Below, in pieces: positions 9,040-18,390 of a DNA stretch of 64,000 nt (positions are counted from its first letter, which is position 1; the number at the start of each line of letters is the position of its first letter). This DNA comes from Bradyrhizobium semiaridum (GTDB lineage Bacteria; Pseudomonadota; Alphaproteobacteria; Rhizobiales; Xanthobacteraceae). The stretch spans positions 124,001-188,000 of the forward strand of contig NZ_JAGKJJ010000006.1 in NCBI RefSeq assembly GCF_020329505.1, given 5' to 3'. Made by a program: the position numbers and the translations under genes. The notes under the pieces are model-generated. The model did no database searches, was not told where the DNA came from, and worked only from the letters and a program-made list of their open reading frames with translations.

Positions 9040-10842
9040 TCACCTCGTCCTAGGCAACGTCCTAAGATACGGTTGTCCGGCAAGCCACTTTTCGATCTTG
9101 CGCGCTCGATGGGTGAAAGAAAACCAATTCCAGCAGAAGTCGATCATGAGGTTCACTTCGACGAGCAGATACCAGAAATCCTCCGGTATTGGGCCCGTGG
9201 TATGGCCAAAGCGGAAAGTTTCGCCGGGCGCGAGGGATACGGGACCAAGTTCCGTTCTGCGACCAACCGGTTGCAGCATTTCGCGATAGACCCTTCGCGC
9301 TGTCGACTTGGAGACGTTGTTCGGGTCGGCCGGAAAAGCGAACGCGTGCACCCATTGCGGATCGGAGGAACAGTTCGTATAGGTCAACCCGATCGTGAGC
9401 CCGTCCGCCGTCCGGTCGGCCGTAAGCTCGGTCGAGGCGCGGTGCATCGGACTGACGTGCTCGACCACGAGGCATCTCGGGCAGATCTTCTGCGACCTCT
9501 CCGAGTACTCCTCCGAGCGGCTCTGTCCGAAATAGCTAAGCAGCCTTTCGATGAGCCGCTCTTTGCAGACAAGGCATCGACGATCGGTATGCGTCGCGCC
9601 GGTCGCGCGATAGTTTTCGTCTAGCTTTTCTCCGAGCGCATAGAAGCCGCCCTGCTCTTCCCATGCTCCGCTCAGTTGTCTGGTCGCCTCTCCTGGTGTC
9701 GAGGCCAGATGGGACGGCTTCATGCTCGCGAGTAGTCTTCCGATGTCGGAGGCACTGTCAGCGTACCGAGCGAGCCCGCGTATTTCGGTCCGCGGCAGCC
9801 AACTCATGTCCCTGCCGAAAGCCGACCAGGGCGCATTGTGCTTCGCGTCGAAGCCAAAGTTGGTGGGATCGAAAGCGAATTCCACGTTAGCGATCAGACG
9901 GCGCACCAATCTTATGGTGCTCGCGGTCTGTGCCGACGACGTCCGCTTCGAAACCTCAATTTTGCCGGCAGGCCCTTGGTCGCAGGCAATAGCCTTCGCT
10001 TCCGGGTTGCCGAAAAGCACAAACGGACGATAGTCGACGCCTTCCGCCGATGCGTGCTCGTTGAGCGCATGCACCACCTCCCCCAACGGTAGTCCGGCGG
10101 AGATCATCTCAAAGTAGATGTTCAGGATGTCCGGGATGTAGGTTTGGACATGCGTACTGCAAATCACTGTTTCGGCGTTGCTTGTCAGCGCGATCGACAG
10201 CGGCAAGCTAAGGTACGACCCGAGTTCCGGCCAGACGAACGGGCTGTGGCACGATTGCAGGAGCCAGTGGCGCGCCCTGATGTCCCGGGGCGACAGTCGG
10301 CCCGTCGGCGGATCGCTGATCGTCGGATGAAGACACCCCATTCCGAAGAGACAATAGGTCTGCCTGCCTTCGGTGACGACCGCGAGTGCGTTTAAGTCAT
10401 GATGCAAGACCTGGCGCGAAGCGTCGTCGGGGCTCGTCTCCGTGCCCTCCGCCATAGACCTCTTCTGCAACCTCACGATATTCGCCGACAATGGGTCTTC
10501 TGCTGGAGTCCGAAAGTCGAAGTCGAGGCCGCGGCTGGAGTAAAGACCGATGGAGGCCGTATTCCTTTCCGCAGGCCTGTTGGGTTTCATGAGCCGGTCC
10601 ACGGCGGCGCTATGATGAGGGTCATAGGGCACAATGCCGACGCGAACGCCAGCTGACGCTGCGGCATGAATGCCGTCAGCAAGACGGTTGTCGATCGACA
10701 CGATGTCGGCGATGACCATCGCAGGATCGCGTTCGGAGCACAGGTACTTCGAAAGATCGGACAATCCGACCCTTTCGACGTTTCCGGGAAATGATTTTCC
10801 AACGAAATCGACTGCCGCGTCGGAGAGGCTGAATAGGCGCAT
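9040..10842 (-). CDS. CHAT/gingipain-like (clan CD) protease homologue with zinc-ribbon-like segment
   Basis: About 600 residues, read from ATG 10842, two bases after the stop of the TIR gene upstream. The central part (roughly residues 140-290) resembles the caspase-gingipain fold of CHAT proteins: strand ALAVVT, a GMGCL turn, then HWLLQSCHS with the expected catalytic Cys, and the family-like ending AGLPLGEVVHALNEH... FVLFGNPEAKA. The residue where the HG dyad His is expected is Glu (TEGRQTYC), so it may be a pseudoprotease or use another base. A CxxC...CxxC cluster (CLVCKERL ... CPRCLVVEH) suggests zinc binding. The C-terminal 100 residues are of unknown fold. Its pairing with a TIR gene suggests an effector triggered by a TIR-made signal. 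The family call comes from my own motif reading. Confidence 0.55.
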   Translation of the reverse strand: MRLFSLSDAAVDFVGKSFPGNVERVGLSDLSKYLCSERDPAMVIADIVSIDNRLADGIHAAASAGVRVGIVPYDPHHSAAVDRLMKPNRPAERNTASIGLYSSRGLDFDFRTPAEDPLSANIVRLQKRSMAEGTETSPDDASRQVLHHDLNALAVVTEGRQTYCLFGMGCLHPTISDPPTGRLSPRDIRARHWLLQSCHSPFVWPELGSYLSLPLSIALTSNAETVICSTHVQTYIPDILNIYFEMISAGLPLGEVVHALNEHASAEGVDYRPFVLFGNPEAKAIACDQGPAGKIEVSKRTSSAQTASTIRLVRRLIANVEFAFDPTNFGFDAKHNAPWSAFGRDMSWLPRTEIRGLARYADSASDIGRLLASMKPSHLASTPGEATRQLSGAWEEQGGFYALGEKLDENYRATGATHTDRRCLVCKERLIERLLSYFGQSRSEEYSERSQKICPRCLVVEHVSPMHRASTELTADRTADGLTIGLTYTNCSSDPQWVHAFAFPADPNNVSKSTARRVYREMLQPVGRRTELGPVSLAPGETFRFGHTTGPIPEDFWYLLVEVNLMIDFCWNWFSFTHRARKIEKWLAGQPYLRTLPRTR

Positions 10843-10844
10843 GT

Positions 10845-12056
10845 TCAACGGTCCTGACACAATGTCTCGATGTCCGAACGCTCGACTCTCTTGCCGCTAT
10901 CCCAAAGTTCGTCGAACTGACGCTTCACATTCTTGACCGTCTCAGTGTCGAATTCGATTTCGTTGATGCCGCTCGGCGAAAGGCGGCCGACGGCGACGTC
11001 GCCGTAGATTCCGAAATTCGGAGGCGGTGCGGGTCTGGTCCATCGCAGAAAACGGATTTCGACGTTGTCCGCCATCTGCCCGTCCAACGACTCAAGTTGC
11101 TGCTTCGTGAAGTCGGCCAACGCGTCTTTGCCCTTGCGGAGGATGAATAGTCTGAGCACCTTCGGGGACGCGGTCGAGAAGAGGAAGTCCTGCGATTCTG
11201 GACGCGCGAGCTCGTCGTCCGTGGCTGTGGCGCGATACTCGGAGACCTGCCTTCGCAGCACGTCCATGACGCCGTACGAATCCTTGCGGCCGGTCACGAT
11301 CTTGCGTTGCCTCGCCGCCAGCACGAGATAGGCAAGCTTCTTCTGCGGCGGCCACTCCTGCTTTCCCCTGATGTCATTGCCGTGAGCAACCCAGAACCGA
11401 TCGTCTATGGGGCTGCCGTGGAAGGTCATCGTCTGCAGGACATGGCCTATCAGGTCGCTGTAGAGTCCGGCGGCATCCTGACCACTGCGTGCCACGTTCA
11501 GAATGGGTTCGAGATATCGCAAAGTTTCGGAAGAGCAGGCCGAGAACACCTCGTGGTCAATCGTCAGCCATTCCTCCTGGGCTTCGCAGAACGCGAGATA
11601 AGCGGCTTCCCAATCGACCGTTGATGCTTCGGAAAACGGGACTTTGCAGGCGCGCACAATCGATCCGACGACGTCCCGAAGTTCGTCCGCCGATCCCGGA
11701 TTCGAAGCGTCGAATCGGTTCGAGGGACTGGGAAGTTGGGGAATGGTCAGTCCCGCGATGCAGATCGGAAAAATCCGGGGTTGCGGCTTACTGAACAGTG
11801 CACCGCCGATCTCGATGTTCGTCCAACTGGCCCTCAACGAACCGGGAGAAGCGAGGAAGACGAAGGCGGATGTGTCCGCCAATTCGGAGCCAATCCGTTT
11901 CATCCAGTCTGTGCCGTGCCTCTTGTCCTTCAGGTCGGAGGAAACGAAGACCCGTATCGGCTTTCCGGCCGCCTTCAGGATCAGCGATTTCAGGACCAAT
12001 GCGACTTCCTTGTCCTCGTCGGCGTGACTGACGAAAACGCAGCGGCTAGTCGGCAT
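10845..12056 (-). CDS. TIR-domain protein with long C-terminal region
   Basis: 403 residues with an N-terminal TIR domain (about 1-130). It starts RCVFVSHADEDKEVAL, the strand-loop typical of bacterial TIRs, has FVFLASPGSLRASWTNIEIG, and places the likely NADase glutamate at residue 82. The remaining 270 residues are alpha-helical in character and not recognised; they might sense a phage component or bind the partner. ATG 12056 has an AGGAGAG ribosome site. The stop lies two bases from the start of the CHAT-like gene, so the two are surely co-translated. By analogy with TIR-based immunity it may cleave NAD+ to make a signal or to deplete NAD. Confidence 0.8.
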   Translation of the reverse strand: MPTSRCVFVSHADEDKEVALVLKSLILKAAGKPIRVFVSSDLKDKRHGTDWMKRIGSELADTSAFVFLASPGSLRASWTNIEIGGALFSKPQPRIFPICIAGLTIPQLPSPSNRFDASNPGSADELRDVVGSIVRACKVPFSEASTVDWEAAYLAFCEAQEEWLTIDHEVFSACSSETLRYLEPILNVARSGQDAAGLYSDLIGHVLQTMTFHGSPIDDRFWVAHGNDIRGKQEWPPQKKLAYLVLAARQRKIVTGRKDSYGVMDVLRRQVSEYRATATDDELARPESQDFLFSTASPKVLRLFILRKGKDALADFTKQQLESLDGQMADNVEIRFLRWTRPAPPPNFGIYGDVAVGRLSPSGINEIEFDTETVKNVKRQFDELWDSGKRVERSDIETLCQDR

Positions 12057-13230
12057 ATTTCTCTCCTGTCCAGACCGTGGTCCGGCTCAAGGCGGAGGAC
12101 CGGGCCGCCAGTCCGGGGAAAGTCGTCAGGCTCGCTCGCGGACCCTGCACCCTGGTCGCGAACGACGCACGTTGGCCGAAAACAGCGGCGCAGGACCCGA
12201 CGTTCATAATCGCAGATCGAAAAATGGTCGAGCGAGACCTGCGGCCTACGGAGCGCTTCGGTCTTAGATCACTGCGGTCGCGGCGCCGATGACCGAAACG
12301 GTCTAAAGAGATTCCGCGCGGCATTGATACCATTCTTCGCGATCGCCAACGGAGTTGCGGCGGTTGCCGGGGTTGCGTGGACCTGTACACTCAACCGTAC
12401 TATGGCGGCTAATTCCTTTTGTGCCAAGGCGATATTGTGTCTGCGAGATTGCCCGGATGCTTCTCGATGAGTGGTTCGGCCGCGCCGTCGAAAGGATCCC
12501 GGGCGGGGCCGATGCTCTGGGCAGCCGAGGATCCGGCTTCATGGTGGCGCCGGCCGTCGCACTAGCGGCGCTGGACGTCGCCGTCGGTTCGCGACCTGTG
12601 CCCGCCGCCCCGTTCCATGCCACGTCAACGACAGCGACGATCCCGACAGGGCGTGTATCCGATTAGCCGAGTTGCGATGGCCGCCCGTGGGCACCAATTG
12701 CACGCAAGGCAATATCCCGCTGGTTGTCGTACCGCCGCAACAGCGTATCGGAAACATGGATCGATGCCATGTTTTCCGGTGCTCGACAAGCGCGCCGGCA
12801 GGACGGCACTGGTTAAGGTCGCGGATTGGCGGTGTTCGTGTTGTTGAGCATTTGGGGTCCTCCCGTTGGTTATCGGCTGCGCCATCGCGGCCGGTCGGGA
12901 GAATTCACGGCCTGCAGAGCTGAGCGCGCAGGCACATGGAGGCTTCGCACGAAGCTCCGGCGCGCTCTTCGCGCGTTGGATACGGGTGGATGCCCTTGCC
13001 GGCACGCGCTGCGGGCTTATTCACCTGACCATTGCCGGCTACGTGGCGCTAAGACACGGGAGAAGGACAGGCAGCGCACGACGAACTATCGATGCGCCTC
13101 GGCGTGACAAAGGTGACCTGACGATTGCGGCTGCCTTACGCAAATACGTTGTGCAATCGTATCATCGTGGCATCGTGCATCTGCAAATACAGCAATGCGA
13201 TATAAGCGAACCCGATATTCGCGACTGGAA
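12057..13230. other. 1.2-kb stretch without a convincing gene
   Basis: Several overlapping open frames exist on both strands, but none has a credible ribosome site, domain or consistent codon use. The stretch separates the TIR/CHAT pair from the larger minus-strand defence operon and may hold its promoter or the remains of a lost gene. Confidence 0.4.
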
Positions 13231-14484
13231 TCATTGTGGGTTCTGAAAAAAAGCCCCGATCTCCTTTAACAAGGAAGTATCGCCGGTTAGCTGAACATTG
13301 CCGGCTATTAATGCCTCACGAGCGTCGAAGCCCTTCGTCAGCATCTTGATCATCTCCCGCGCTGTGATCTGGATCCGCATGTGCCTGGGCGAAACACGAA
13401 CATCTGAGTTCTCCAATAGGTTCAATTTCGTGACATTCGGGTCTGGAGGCCCAAGGGTAACAAGCCAATCTTCGTTCATCGGAGCCGTTATCGAATACTG
13501 CAGCGTTGCGGAGATGGCTGCCGCTTTCTCTTTGTAACGGCGAAGCATGCTGGGCAGGACGGTTTCAAAATATTGATGGATCTGCTCAATGTCTGCCTCT
13601 GAGCCGGCAAGGCCCACGATATTGTTCGCTCCGCTCTGCTTGCGCAAAGCTCGCAGGAGAATTTCGGCCAGGTAAGTCGGGTCTGACAGCGGCCTCCCGG
13701 GCCTCGCATCCAGGAAAACAAGGCTCTTCGGTATATCTTGGAAATCAGTATCGTCGAGTCTTATTGGTTTGACATAGCCTGGCGATGCAGTCGCTCTCTT
13801 CATAACAGCGCGCAGCTCTGCCTGAGTCCACCTCCCGGCAGCATAAGCCTGTGAGAGAAAGACAACGCAGCTTGCAGCCTCGCTTTCATAGATTTTGACG
13901 ATTTCGGCAGACAGATCGCGGCCAAGCATATCAACGTGATTGCTTTCATTGTCGTCGTAGTACGTCCGAATGCCGGAGCGTTGAAGTATTTGGACGACTT
14001 TCTGGACGAATGAGCGGTCGGCACCGGCGCATGATATTGCCACATCATACCGATAGGTTTGGTGCTGCGGGTTTGCTGCCCCCACTTCCCTGGATTCTAT
14101 TTCATCGCTCATGTCGGCCGCGCTCCTATGGAGATCTTCGAGGCTAGCTCCGGATGAGTGAAAACTTTTCGCACCTTGGGCTTGAGCGAAGTAAACTTCC
14201 CACGGGCCATCAGCTTGAGACTTTAATATCTCCGCCATTCCTGGCTCAACCCAGAGGTCCGTCATGTCGGCCATCGTTGGCAGGGGTGGATTGGATGGCT
14301 CATTACCGAGCGTAAACGTCTTGGACTGCCGTCTCAGCCATTCAGCCATCACCGTGGCATCGAACGGCTCGATTTCTTTCGATGTTAGCCATGTGTCCAG
14401 CAAGGACAGCCGTTTTTGCAGCCAAGGAGTGTCATCGGATAATCGCCGTAAGCGGGAGGGCTTCGGCACATGGTCATCCGACAT
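13231..14484 (-). CDS. TIR-domain protein with C-terminal SCP2-like domain
   Basis: 417 residues in three parts. Residues 1-145 are an unrecognised N-terminal region. Residues about 146-275 are a TIR domain: YRYDVAISCAGADRSFVQKV, then VVFLSQAYAAGRWTQAEL with Glu223 at the NADase position. Residues about 300-415 resemble the SCP2 sterol/lipid-carrier fold: MRIQITAREMIKMLTKGFDA then REALIAGNVQLTGDTSLLKE, the usual helix plus G-x-G-D strand ending. ATG 14484 has GGGGAG upstream. It is the last gene of the minus-strand defence cluster, 184 bp after the phosphoesterase gene. A TIR tied to a lipid-binding module could sense membrane change or act at membranes; that is speculation. The SCP2 call is less sure than the TIR call. 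Confidence 0.7.
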   Translation of the reverse strand: MSDDHVPKPSRLRRLSDDTPWLQKRLSLLDTWLTSKEIEPFDATVMAEWLRRQSKTFTLGNEPSNPPLPTMADMTDLWVEPGMAEILKSQADGPWEVYFAQAQGAKSFHSSGASLEDLHRSAADMSDEIESREVGAANPQHQTYRYDVAISCAGADRSFVQKVVQILQRSGIRTYYDDNESNHVDMLGRDLSAEIVKIYESEAASCVVFLSQAYAAGRWTQAELRAVMKRATASPGYVKPIRLDDTDFQDIPKSLVFLDARPGRPLSDPTYLAEILLRALRKQSGANNIVGLAGSEADIEQIHQYFETVLPSMLRRYKEKAAAISATLQYSITAPMNEDWLVTLGPPDPNVTKLNLLENSDVRVSPRHMRIQITAREMIKMLTKGFDAREALIAGNVQLTGDTSLLKEIGAFFQNPQ

Positions 14485-14668
14485 ACTGGATGCACTCCCC
14501 TAAAATGCGTACAAGGCGCCTTGAGTTTTACCTATCTGATCACTTGTTCAGTTAGAAGCGCGGACGAAGATGACGCACTGTTGCGGAAAGGCATGTGAAC
14601 CATTTCACAGCCGGCATCGCTTCTTGGACCCTCCCCACTCTTACCAGGGCATTTTCGCGACCAGAGAC

Positions 14669-16051
14669 TTAGCTGATGGTTTCACGATACATCAGTGCAC
14701 GGCCTTTCGCCGTCGCCTGATAGTATTCGGCGTTACATGAATCTGCATCAAAACTTAAAATGGCATAACCGTGATTATAGACCCCTCCCCGCGTTGCCAG
14801 CTTTGATTGATCAATCGTGGCTGGCGTTTCGCCGAGATCCACAAGCGGCTTGTAGATCTCGTCGATGACCGAGACGGGCACGGCGCCGTGACCGAGACAG
14901 CGGCCGCGCTCCAATCCAGCGAAAGGCGCATAAATACTGAGGGTATGCTCATGTCCCCAGAACCAAGCTGCGACCTGCTTTGTCCCGGTCATTCTCTGAA
15001 ACGCTTTATGCAGCGACGGATTCACGGCCGACCGCTTACCGGCGGAATCCGCGGCGCCGATCGGCGAAAATGCTGAAAACAATTGATGGTGAGAGAGCAG
15101 AATTGTTCGCCCGGTGAACTCTCTGATGCGGTCGCAGTGCCAGGCCAGTTCGTCGTCTTCAAGGTAAGTGACGGCGCCGGTAACCGTCATCGGGTTGTCA
15201 TCGTGCAATCCCGTATCCATCGCAAGAATCTGCCATTTCTCATCAGCTGACCGCAGGCAGAAGAAGCTCGCCGGTTGCGTCATGGGTGCGGGATTGAGAT
15301 TGCTGATCAGGCCATAGTAGCCTTCGCCTCCACAATACATGTCGTGGTTGCCCGACAGTGAGTACACGGGCAGCGGCTTCTCCTTGCGCAATATTGTGTT
15401 CACCGGCTCAAGGAAGTTGGTCGCGCACTCCGCGGCCGTCCCGGAATAATAAATATCCCCGAGATGGATCACCACGTCGGGCTTTTCTTCCGCAATGCGT
15501 TGCAGTATCTCGATTGCAGGCTGCGCCCCGGTGCCCCAATCACCCATCAGGGCGACGCGGGCATCAGCTTTGATCTCGATGGTCTTCGGCCCGACGCTGG
15601 CAGCGCGTATGTATGGTATTGCTTTGCGCTTCCCGTTTTCAAAATAGCTGTCGTATTCTTGCAGGCATGTGAACCAGGCGGGATCGCAGGTCCCCTTGGA
15701 AAACTCACTTTTCACCTGCGCGATGGCCTGCACATCGTGTGAGGCTTGGGCTTTCAAATAGCGCCATGCCCATTCTGCGCAAACTTGAACTGCGCCAGTT
15801 TTCGTCAATTCTCGCGGAGTGGCGGACGAGCGAGATGACGGCGTGGTCATTCCGGCTGAATTATCGTATTCCCGCTGCGCAATGTCGGCCGCGACATCCG
15901 GAAGGATGCTCAGCATAGAGCGTTCCAGCCCCGCCCGGCCCATCGCGCGGATCCCGTTCGCGCCGTCAATTCGCTTTGCAACGTCCGTGACTGCCGACTG
16001 ATACAGAGAAAGTAGCGGATCACGGAACGTTTTGAACGACTCAGACATCAT
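14669..16051 (-). CDS. Calcineurin-like metallophosphoesterase
   Basis: 460 residues. The C-terminal two thirds form a complete metallophosphatase domain: ALMGDWGTG (Asp171), HLGDIYYSG (198-204), SGNHDMY (234-239), LSHHQLFSAF, and WFWGHEHTLSI near residue 365. All dinuclear metal ligands are visible. The N-terminal 155 residues are unrecognised. The gene overlaps the small RyR-like gene by 11 bp and belongs to the same minus-strand transcript as a caspase and two TIRs. Within a nucleotide-signalling immune cluster it could hydrolyse the TIR-made signal or another phosphoester, as an off-switch or an effector; nothing in the sequence decides which. Confidence 0.82.
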   Translation of the reverse strand: MMSESFKTFRDPLLSLYQSAVTDVAKRIDGANGIRAMGRAGLERSMLSILPDVAADIAQREYDNSAGMTTPSSRSSATPRELTKTGAVQVCAEWAWRYLKAQASHDVQAIAQVKSEFSKGTCDPAWFTCLQEYDSYFENGKRKAIPYIRAASVGPKTIEIKADARVALMGDWGTGAQPAIEILQRIAEEKPDVVIHLGDIYYSGTAAECATNFLEPVNTILRKEKPLPVYSLSGNHDMYCGGEGYYGLISNLNPAPMTQPASFFCLRSADEKWQILAMDTGLHDDNPMTVTGAVTYLEDDELAWHCDRIREFTGRTILLSHHQLFSAFSPIGAADSAGKRSAVNPSLHKAFQRMTGTKQVAAWFWGHEHTLSIYAPFAGLERGRCLGHGAVPVSVIDEIYKPLVDLGETPATIDQSKLATRGGVYNHGYAILSFDADSCNAEYYQATAKGRALMYRETIS

Positions 16052-16340
16052 CTTCGCTTTCGCTGCAGACTTGACTCAACCAACGCTCAAGAATGGGAAG
16101 ATAGTTCTGCACCTGCTCGCGGTCGCTGTTCTTTTCATCTTCGGTCAAGTCCGCGTACACAGTTCTAAATTGCCGCTCCCAGCGTGCGACGAGGTCTGCC
16201 GGCAATACGAGTGAGCCATCAGGCTGCCGCTGGGCTTTCTCGTGAACGTACTTTTGCCAATGCGACCAACGCTGATGCTCAAGTGCGGCAAGCTCCTCTA
16301 GCAGGGAAGCGAAGGATTCGCTGTGCTGCGCTTTGGACAT
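16041..16340 (-). CDS. Small RyR-like domain protein
   Basis: About 99 residues from ATG 16340, which has GAGGTG just upstream; GTG 16346 is an alternative. The pattern LEHQRWSHWQKYVHEK ... ARWERQFRTVYADLTEDEKN then SDREQV resembles RyR-type domains, where an HxRW helix and an EK-x-SDR motif pair. These domains occur in eukaryotic ryanodine receptors and in bacterial conflict systems, where a nucleotide-ligand-sensing role has been proposed. It is packed between the caspase gene (6-bp gap region) and the phosphoesterase gene (overlap). If the reading is right it is a candidate sensor or adaptor for the cluster. Similarity is by eye. Confidence 0.55.
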   Translation of the reverse strand: MSKAQHSESFASLLEELAALEHQRWSHWQKYVHEKAQRQPDGSLVLPADLVARWERQFRTVYADLTEDEKNSDREQVQNYLPILERWLSQVCSESEDDV

Positions 16341-16352
16341 TCTCACCTCGCG

Positions 16353-17348
16353 TTAGATCAGTTTGTCCGCCACCAATCGCCGGTAATGCTCGCCCAAGAC
16401 TGTGAGCTCACACGATTTGCTATATATCGCTGCGTGCCACATGTGAGGGGCGCCGACCGGACGAACTAAATTCACCTTCACAAAATTCTGCAGCACTTTG
16501 AAGATGGCGTTCTTGGCGGGGTCGGGCGGCGGGATGCTAGGGTCGTTTAGCTGTTCCTGCGAGCGTTCCGGCTCATACGACGGGTCGAGTGCGAAGTTGA
16601 AGCCCGGTTCGGGAAACAACGTGGCCAACTGCAGGAGTTCCTGAAGCGCTATCGGCGGAGCGGCCTTGCGCAACGATACGAACGACTTGACGTTGGTCTT
16701 GAACACGGGGCGCTGCCCACCCCAGGGACCAAGGGATTGATCAATATGGGCATAGACGCTGCCCGGCGTCACATCACCGACCAGATTAGCCGCAGCGCCG
16801 TTGAGAGCGTCCACGAGGAGGTTGGTGAATACGCCTGGCGCCCCATTGCCACCCTCAAAGGAATATTGGTCTGCGGTCGAGGCGGTCAGAAGGGTCATTC
16901 CGTCACTGATCTCGGCCAGACCTCCCTTGGCGGCCTTATTGCCGGCGATGCCTCCGTGGCAGCTGTCGAGGATAATGATCTTGTTCTTGGCTTTAGATTC
17001 TTTCGCAAACGCCATGACTTCGGTTAGAGCCAAACCGTCATCGCCATCACGGCAGTCACTTGCGCATAGAAAGCCGCCTGTCGCATCTACATAGCCGTGG
17101 CCGGCGAAATAGAGGAGCGCAATCTCGGAATCATCCTTGAAGAGGGCCTCGATAGAATCGCGCAGCGCGCGACGCGTGACAATATTACTGACGCTGGTGG
17201 CGGTCAGCACCTTGGGCGTTGTAAAATTCGTTGTACCATCAGCGTTTCGGCCAAGGACACCAGCCACAGCATCCGCATCGGTAACGCAGCCGCTCAACGG
17301 TTTGAGGTCATGGTAGTAGTCAATGCCGACGATCAGAGCTTTGCGCAT
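16353..17348 (-). CDS. Caspase-like protease (peptidase C14), copy A of TIR-caspase module
   Basis: 331 residues. The N-terminal caspase domain has [10 protein letters not shown], the His box LLYFAGHG (His84) and the Cys box [10 protein letters not shown] (Cys130), so the dyad is intact. A separate C-terminal region (about 240-331) with [29 protein letters not shown] and [12 protein letters not shown] is shared with the second caspase in this window (20149-21117) and is a candidate ligand-sensing domain. The gene follows the stop of a TIR gene by six bases. In type IV Thoeris, a TIR-made cyclic nucleotide activates such a caspase-like protease to cleave host proteins; the same role is inferred here. 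Confidence 0.9.
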   Translation of the reverse strand: MRKALIVGIDYYHDLKPLSGCVTDADAVAGVLGRNADGTTNFTTPKVLTATSVSNIVTRRALRDSIEALFKDDSEIALLYFAGHGYVDATGGFLCASDCRDGDDGLALTEVMAFAKESKAKNKIIILDSCHGGIAGNKAAKGGLAEISDGMTLLTASTADQYSFEGGNGAPGVFTNLLVDALNGAAANLVGDVTPGSVYAHIDQSLGPWGGQRPVFKTNVKSFVSLRKAAPPIALQELLQLATLFPEPGFNFALDPSYEPERSQEQLNDPSIPPPDPAKNAIFKVLQNFVKVNLVRPVGAPHMWHAAIYSKSCELTVLGEHYRRLVADKLI

Positions 17349-17354
17349 GTTTGA

Positions 17355-17726
17355 TTACAACGAATCGATGAAATTGCTGATGTTGGCATCACTCCAGGTA
17401 TAGGTCGTGACGCCCTGGATCTCGGTGCGGTCATTGCTGTAGGCCCAAATGCCGCGCAGTTTCTTGCGCTCTTCCTTGGCGCAAGCAATTTCCCATTTCT
17501 GGCCGGAGGACGTGGTGGAATTCTTGCTCACCAGAACAATGACGCCGTCCGACCGGCGAATGCGTGTCCGCACTTTTTCCTTCCAGCCGCTGTCGTAAGC
17601 TTCCTTCACAGACATGTCGACGAATTCGTAAGGGGCGCGAGGATGAAGGGATTGGCCCTTCAGGAAATCGCGCTGCGTCTCGTCCTCGATCGCAAATGCA
17701 ATGAAAACAACTTTCTTGTCGGCCAC
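17355..17726 (-). CDS. ThsB-like TIR protein, copy A of TIR-caspase module
   Basis: 123-residue single-domain TIR protein of the ThsB/DUF1863 type. Key features are VVFIAFAIEDETQRDFLKGQ at the N-terminus, YEFVDMSVKEAYDSGWKEK, the strand DGVIVLVSKN and GQKWEIACAKEE, with Glu79 at the catalytic position. ThsB-type proteins convert NAD+ into cyclic-ADP-ribose-like signals on phage infection. It starts at GTG 17726 with AGGAG upstream and is directly followed by caspase A. The copy at 19766-20152 is a clear paralogue with conserved spacing of all motifs. Confidence 0.88.
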   Translation of the reverse strand: MADKKVVFIAFAIEDETQRDFLKGQSLHPRAPYEFVDMSVKEAYDSGWKEKVRTRIRRSDGVIVLVSKNSTTSSGQKWEIACAKEERKKLRGIWAYSNDRTEIQGVTTYTWSDANISNFIDSL

Positions 17727-17763
17727 GACCGGCTTCTCCTGGTGTTCTGGTTTGGGTTAATGG

Positions 17764-18246
17764 CTAAGGCTGTCCGAGAGAAGCCTTCATCGAGGTATGA
17801 AACGATCGGAAACCTTGCCCCCGCGCGGTGGTGCGGTAGCCCTTTTGAACCCGATCTTCGACAAGCAACTCAGCCCGTTTTGACTCGCGGACATAGATGT
17901 CCAAGTCTGCCTTCGTTCGCAGATAAGGCCACTTCGCCAAATAATCGGGCACGGTAGCGTTGCCGGAAACAAACGAAGCAAGGAAGCGCTCCTTCTCGGT
18001 AGCGACGCCAATCTCCCAGGGCACCCACCATGAAGCCTGGGTTTGCGCGCTAATCACCGCAAGCAGCTGGGTGCATTTTTCCATCTGGCCGCGAATATAG
18101 TCGGCTAGATCGGGGCCACTTTTGCCGAGTTGCGCATCGATAACGTCCAAATAGACGGTAAGGCCATTGGCAACGAGGTGCGCCGAGATAAGCTTTGCCT
18201 GCTCGGCATCTTCCTTCTTGTGTGAAATAAAGACTTTGACTGGCAT
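17764..18246 (-). CDS. TIR-domain protein heading the minus-strand defence operon
   Basis: 160 residues from ATG 18246, preceded by GAGGAG. TIR signature: VKVFISHKKEDAEQAKLIS, VYLDVIDAQLG, LLAVISAQTQASWWVPWEIG with Glu78 in the NADase position. It belongs to a different TIR group from the ThsB-like protein encoded 37 bp downstream, so two unlike TIRs precede one caspase. It could be a second signal synthase responding to a different trigger or a regulator of the first. After the TIR core the tail (about 110-160) is basic and unrecognised. Confidence 0.85.
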   Translation of the reverse strand: MPVKVFISHKKEDAEQAKLISAHLVANGLTVYLDVIDAQLGKSGPDLADYIRGQMEKCTQLLAVISAQTQASWWVPWEIGVATEKERFLASFVSGNATVPDYLAKWPYLRTKADLDIYVRESKRAELLVEDRVQKGYRTTARGQGFRSFHTSMKASLGQP

Positions 18247-18390
18247 TTTCGGCTCCTCGCCCGACAGGAACATTTACAGAACAACGCTCTGGGCGCAACC
18301 CCTGCGTGCCTCCCCGCTCCAATTGTCCACAATCAGCAGCTGTACTTTGGAACTCGCCCGTTGGGTTCCCGATCGATTACTGCTGCTTGA

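Noticed and set aside
12471..13246. Overlapping 120-150-codon frames in the gap before the SCP2-fused TIR gene
   Set aside because: Arg-rich compositions typical of shadow frames in GC-rich DNA; no start signals or motifs.
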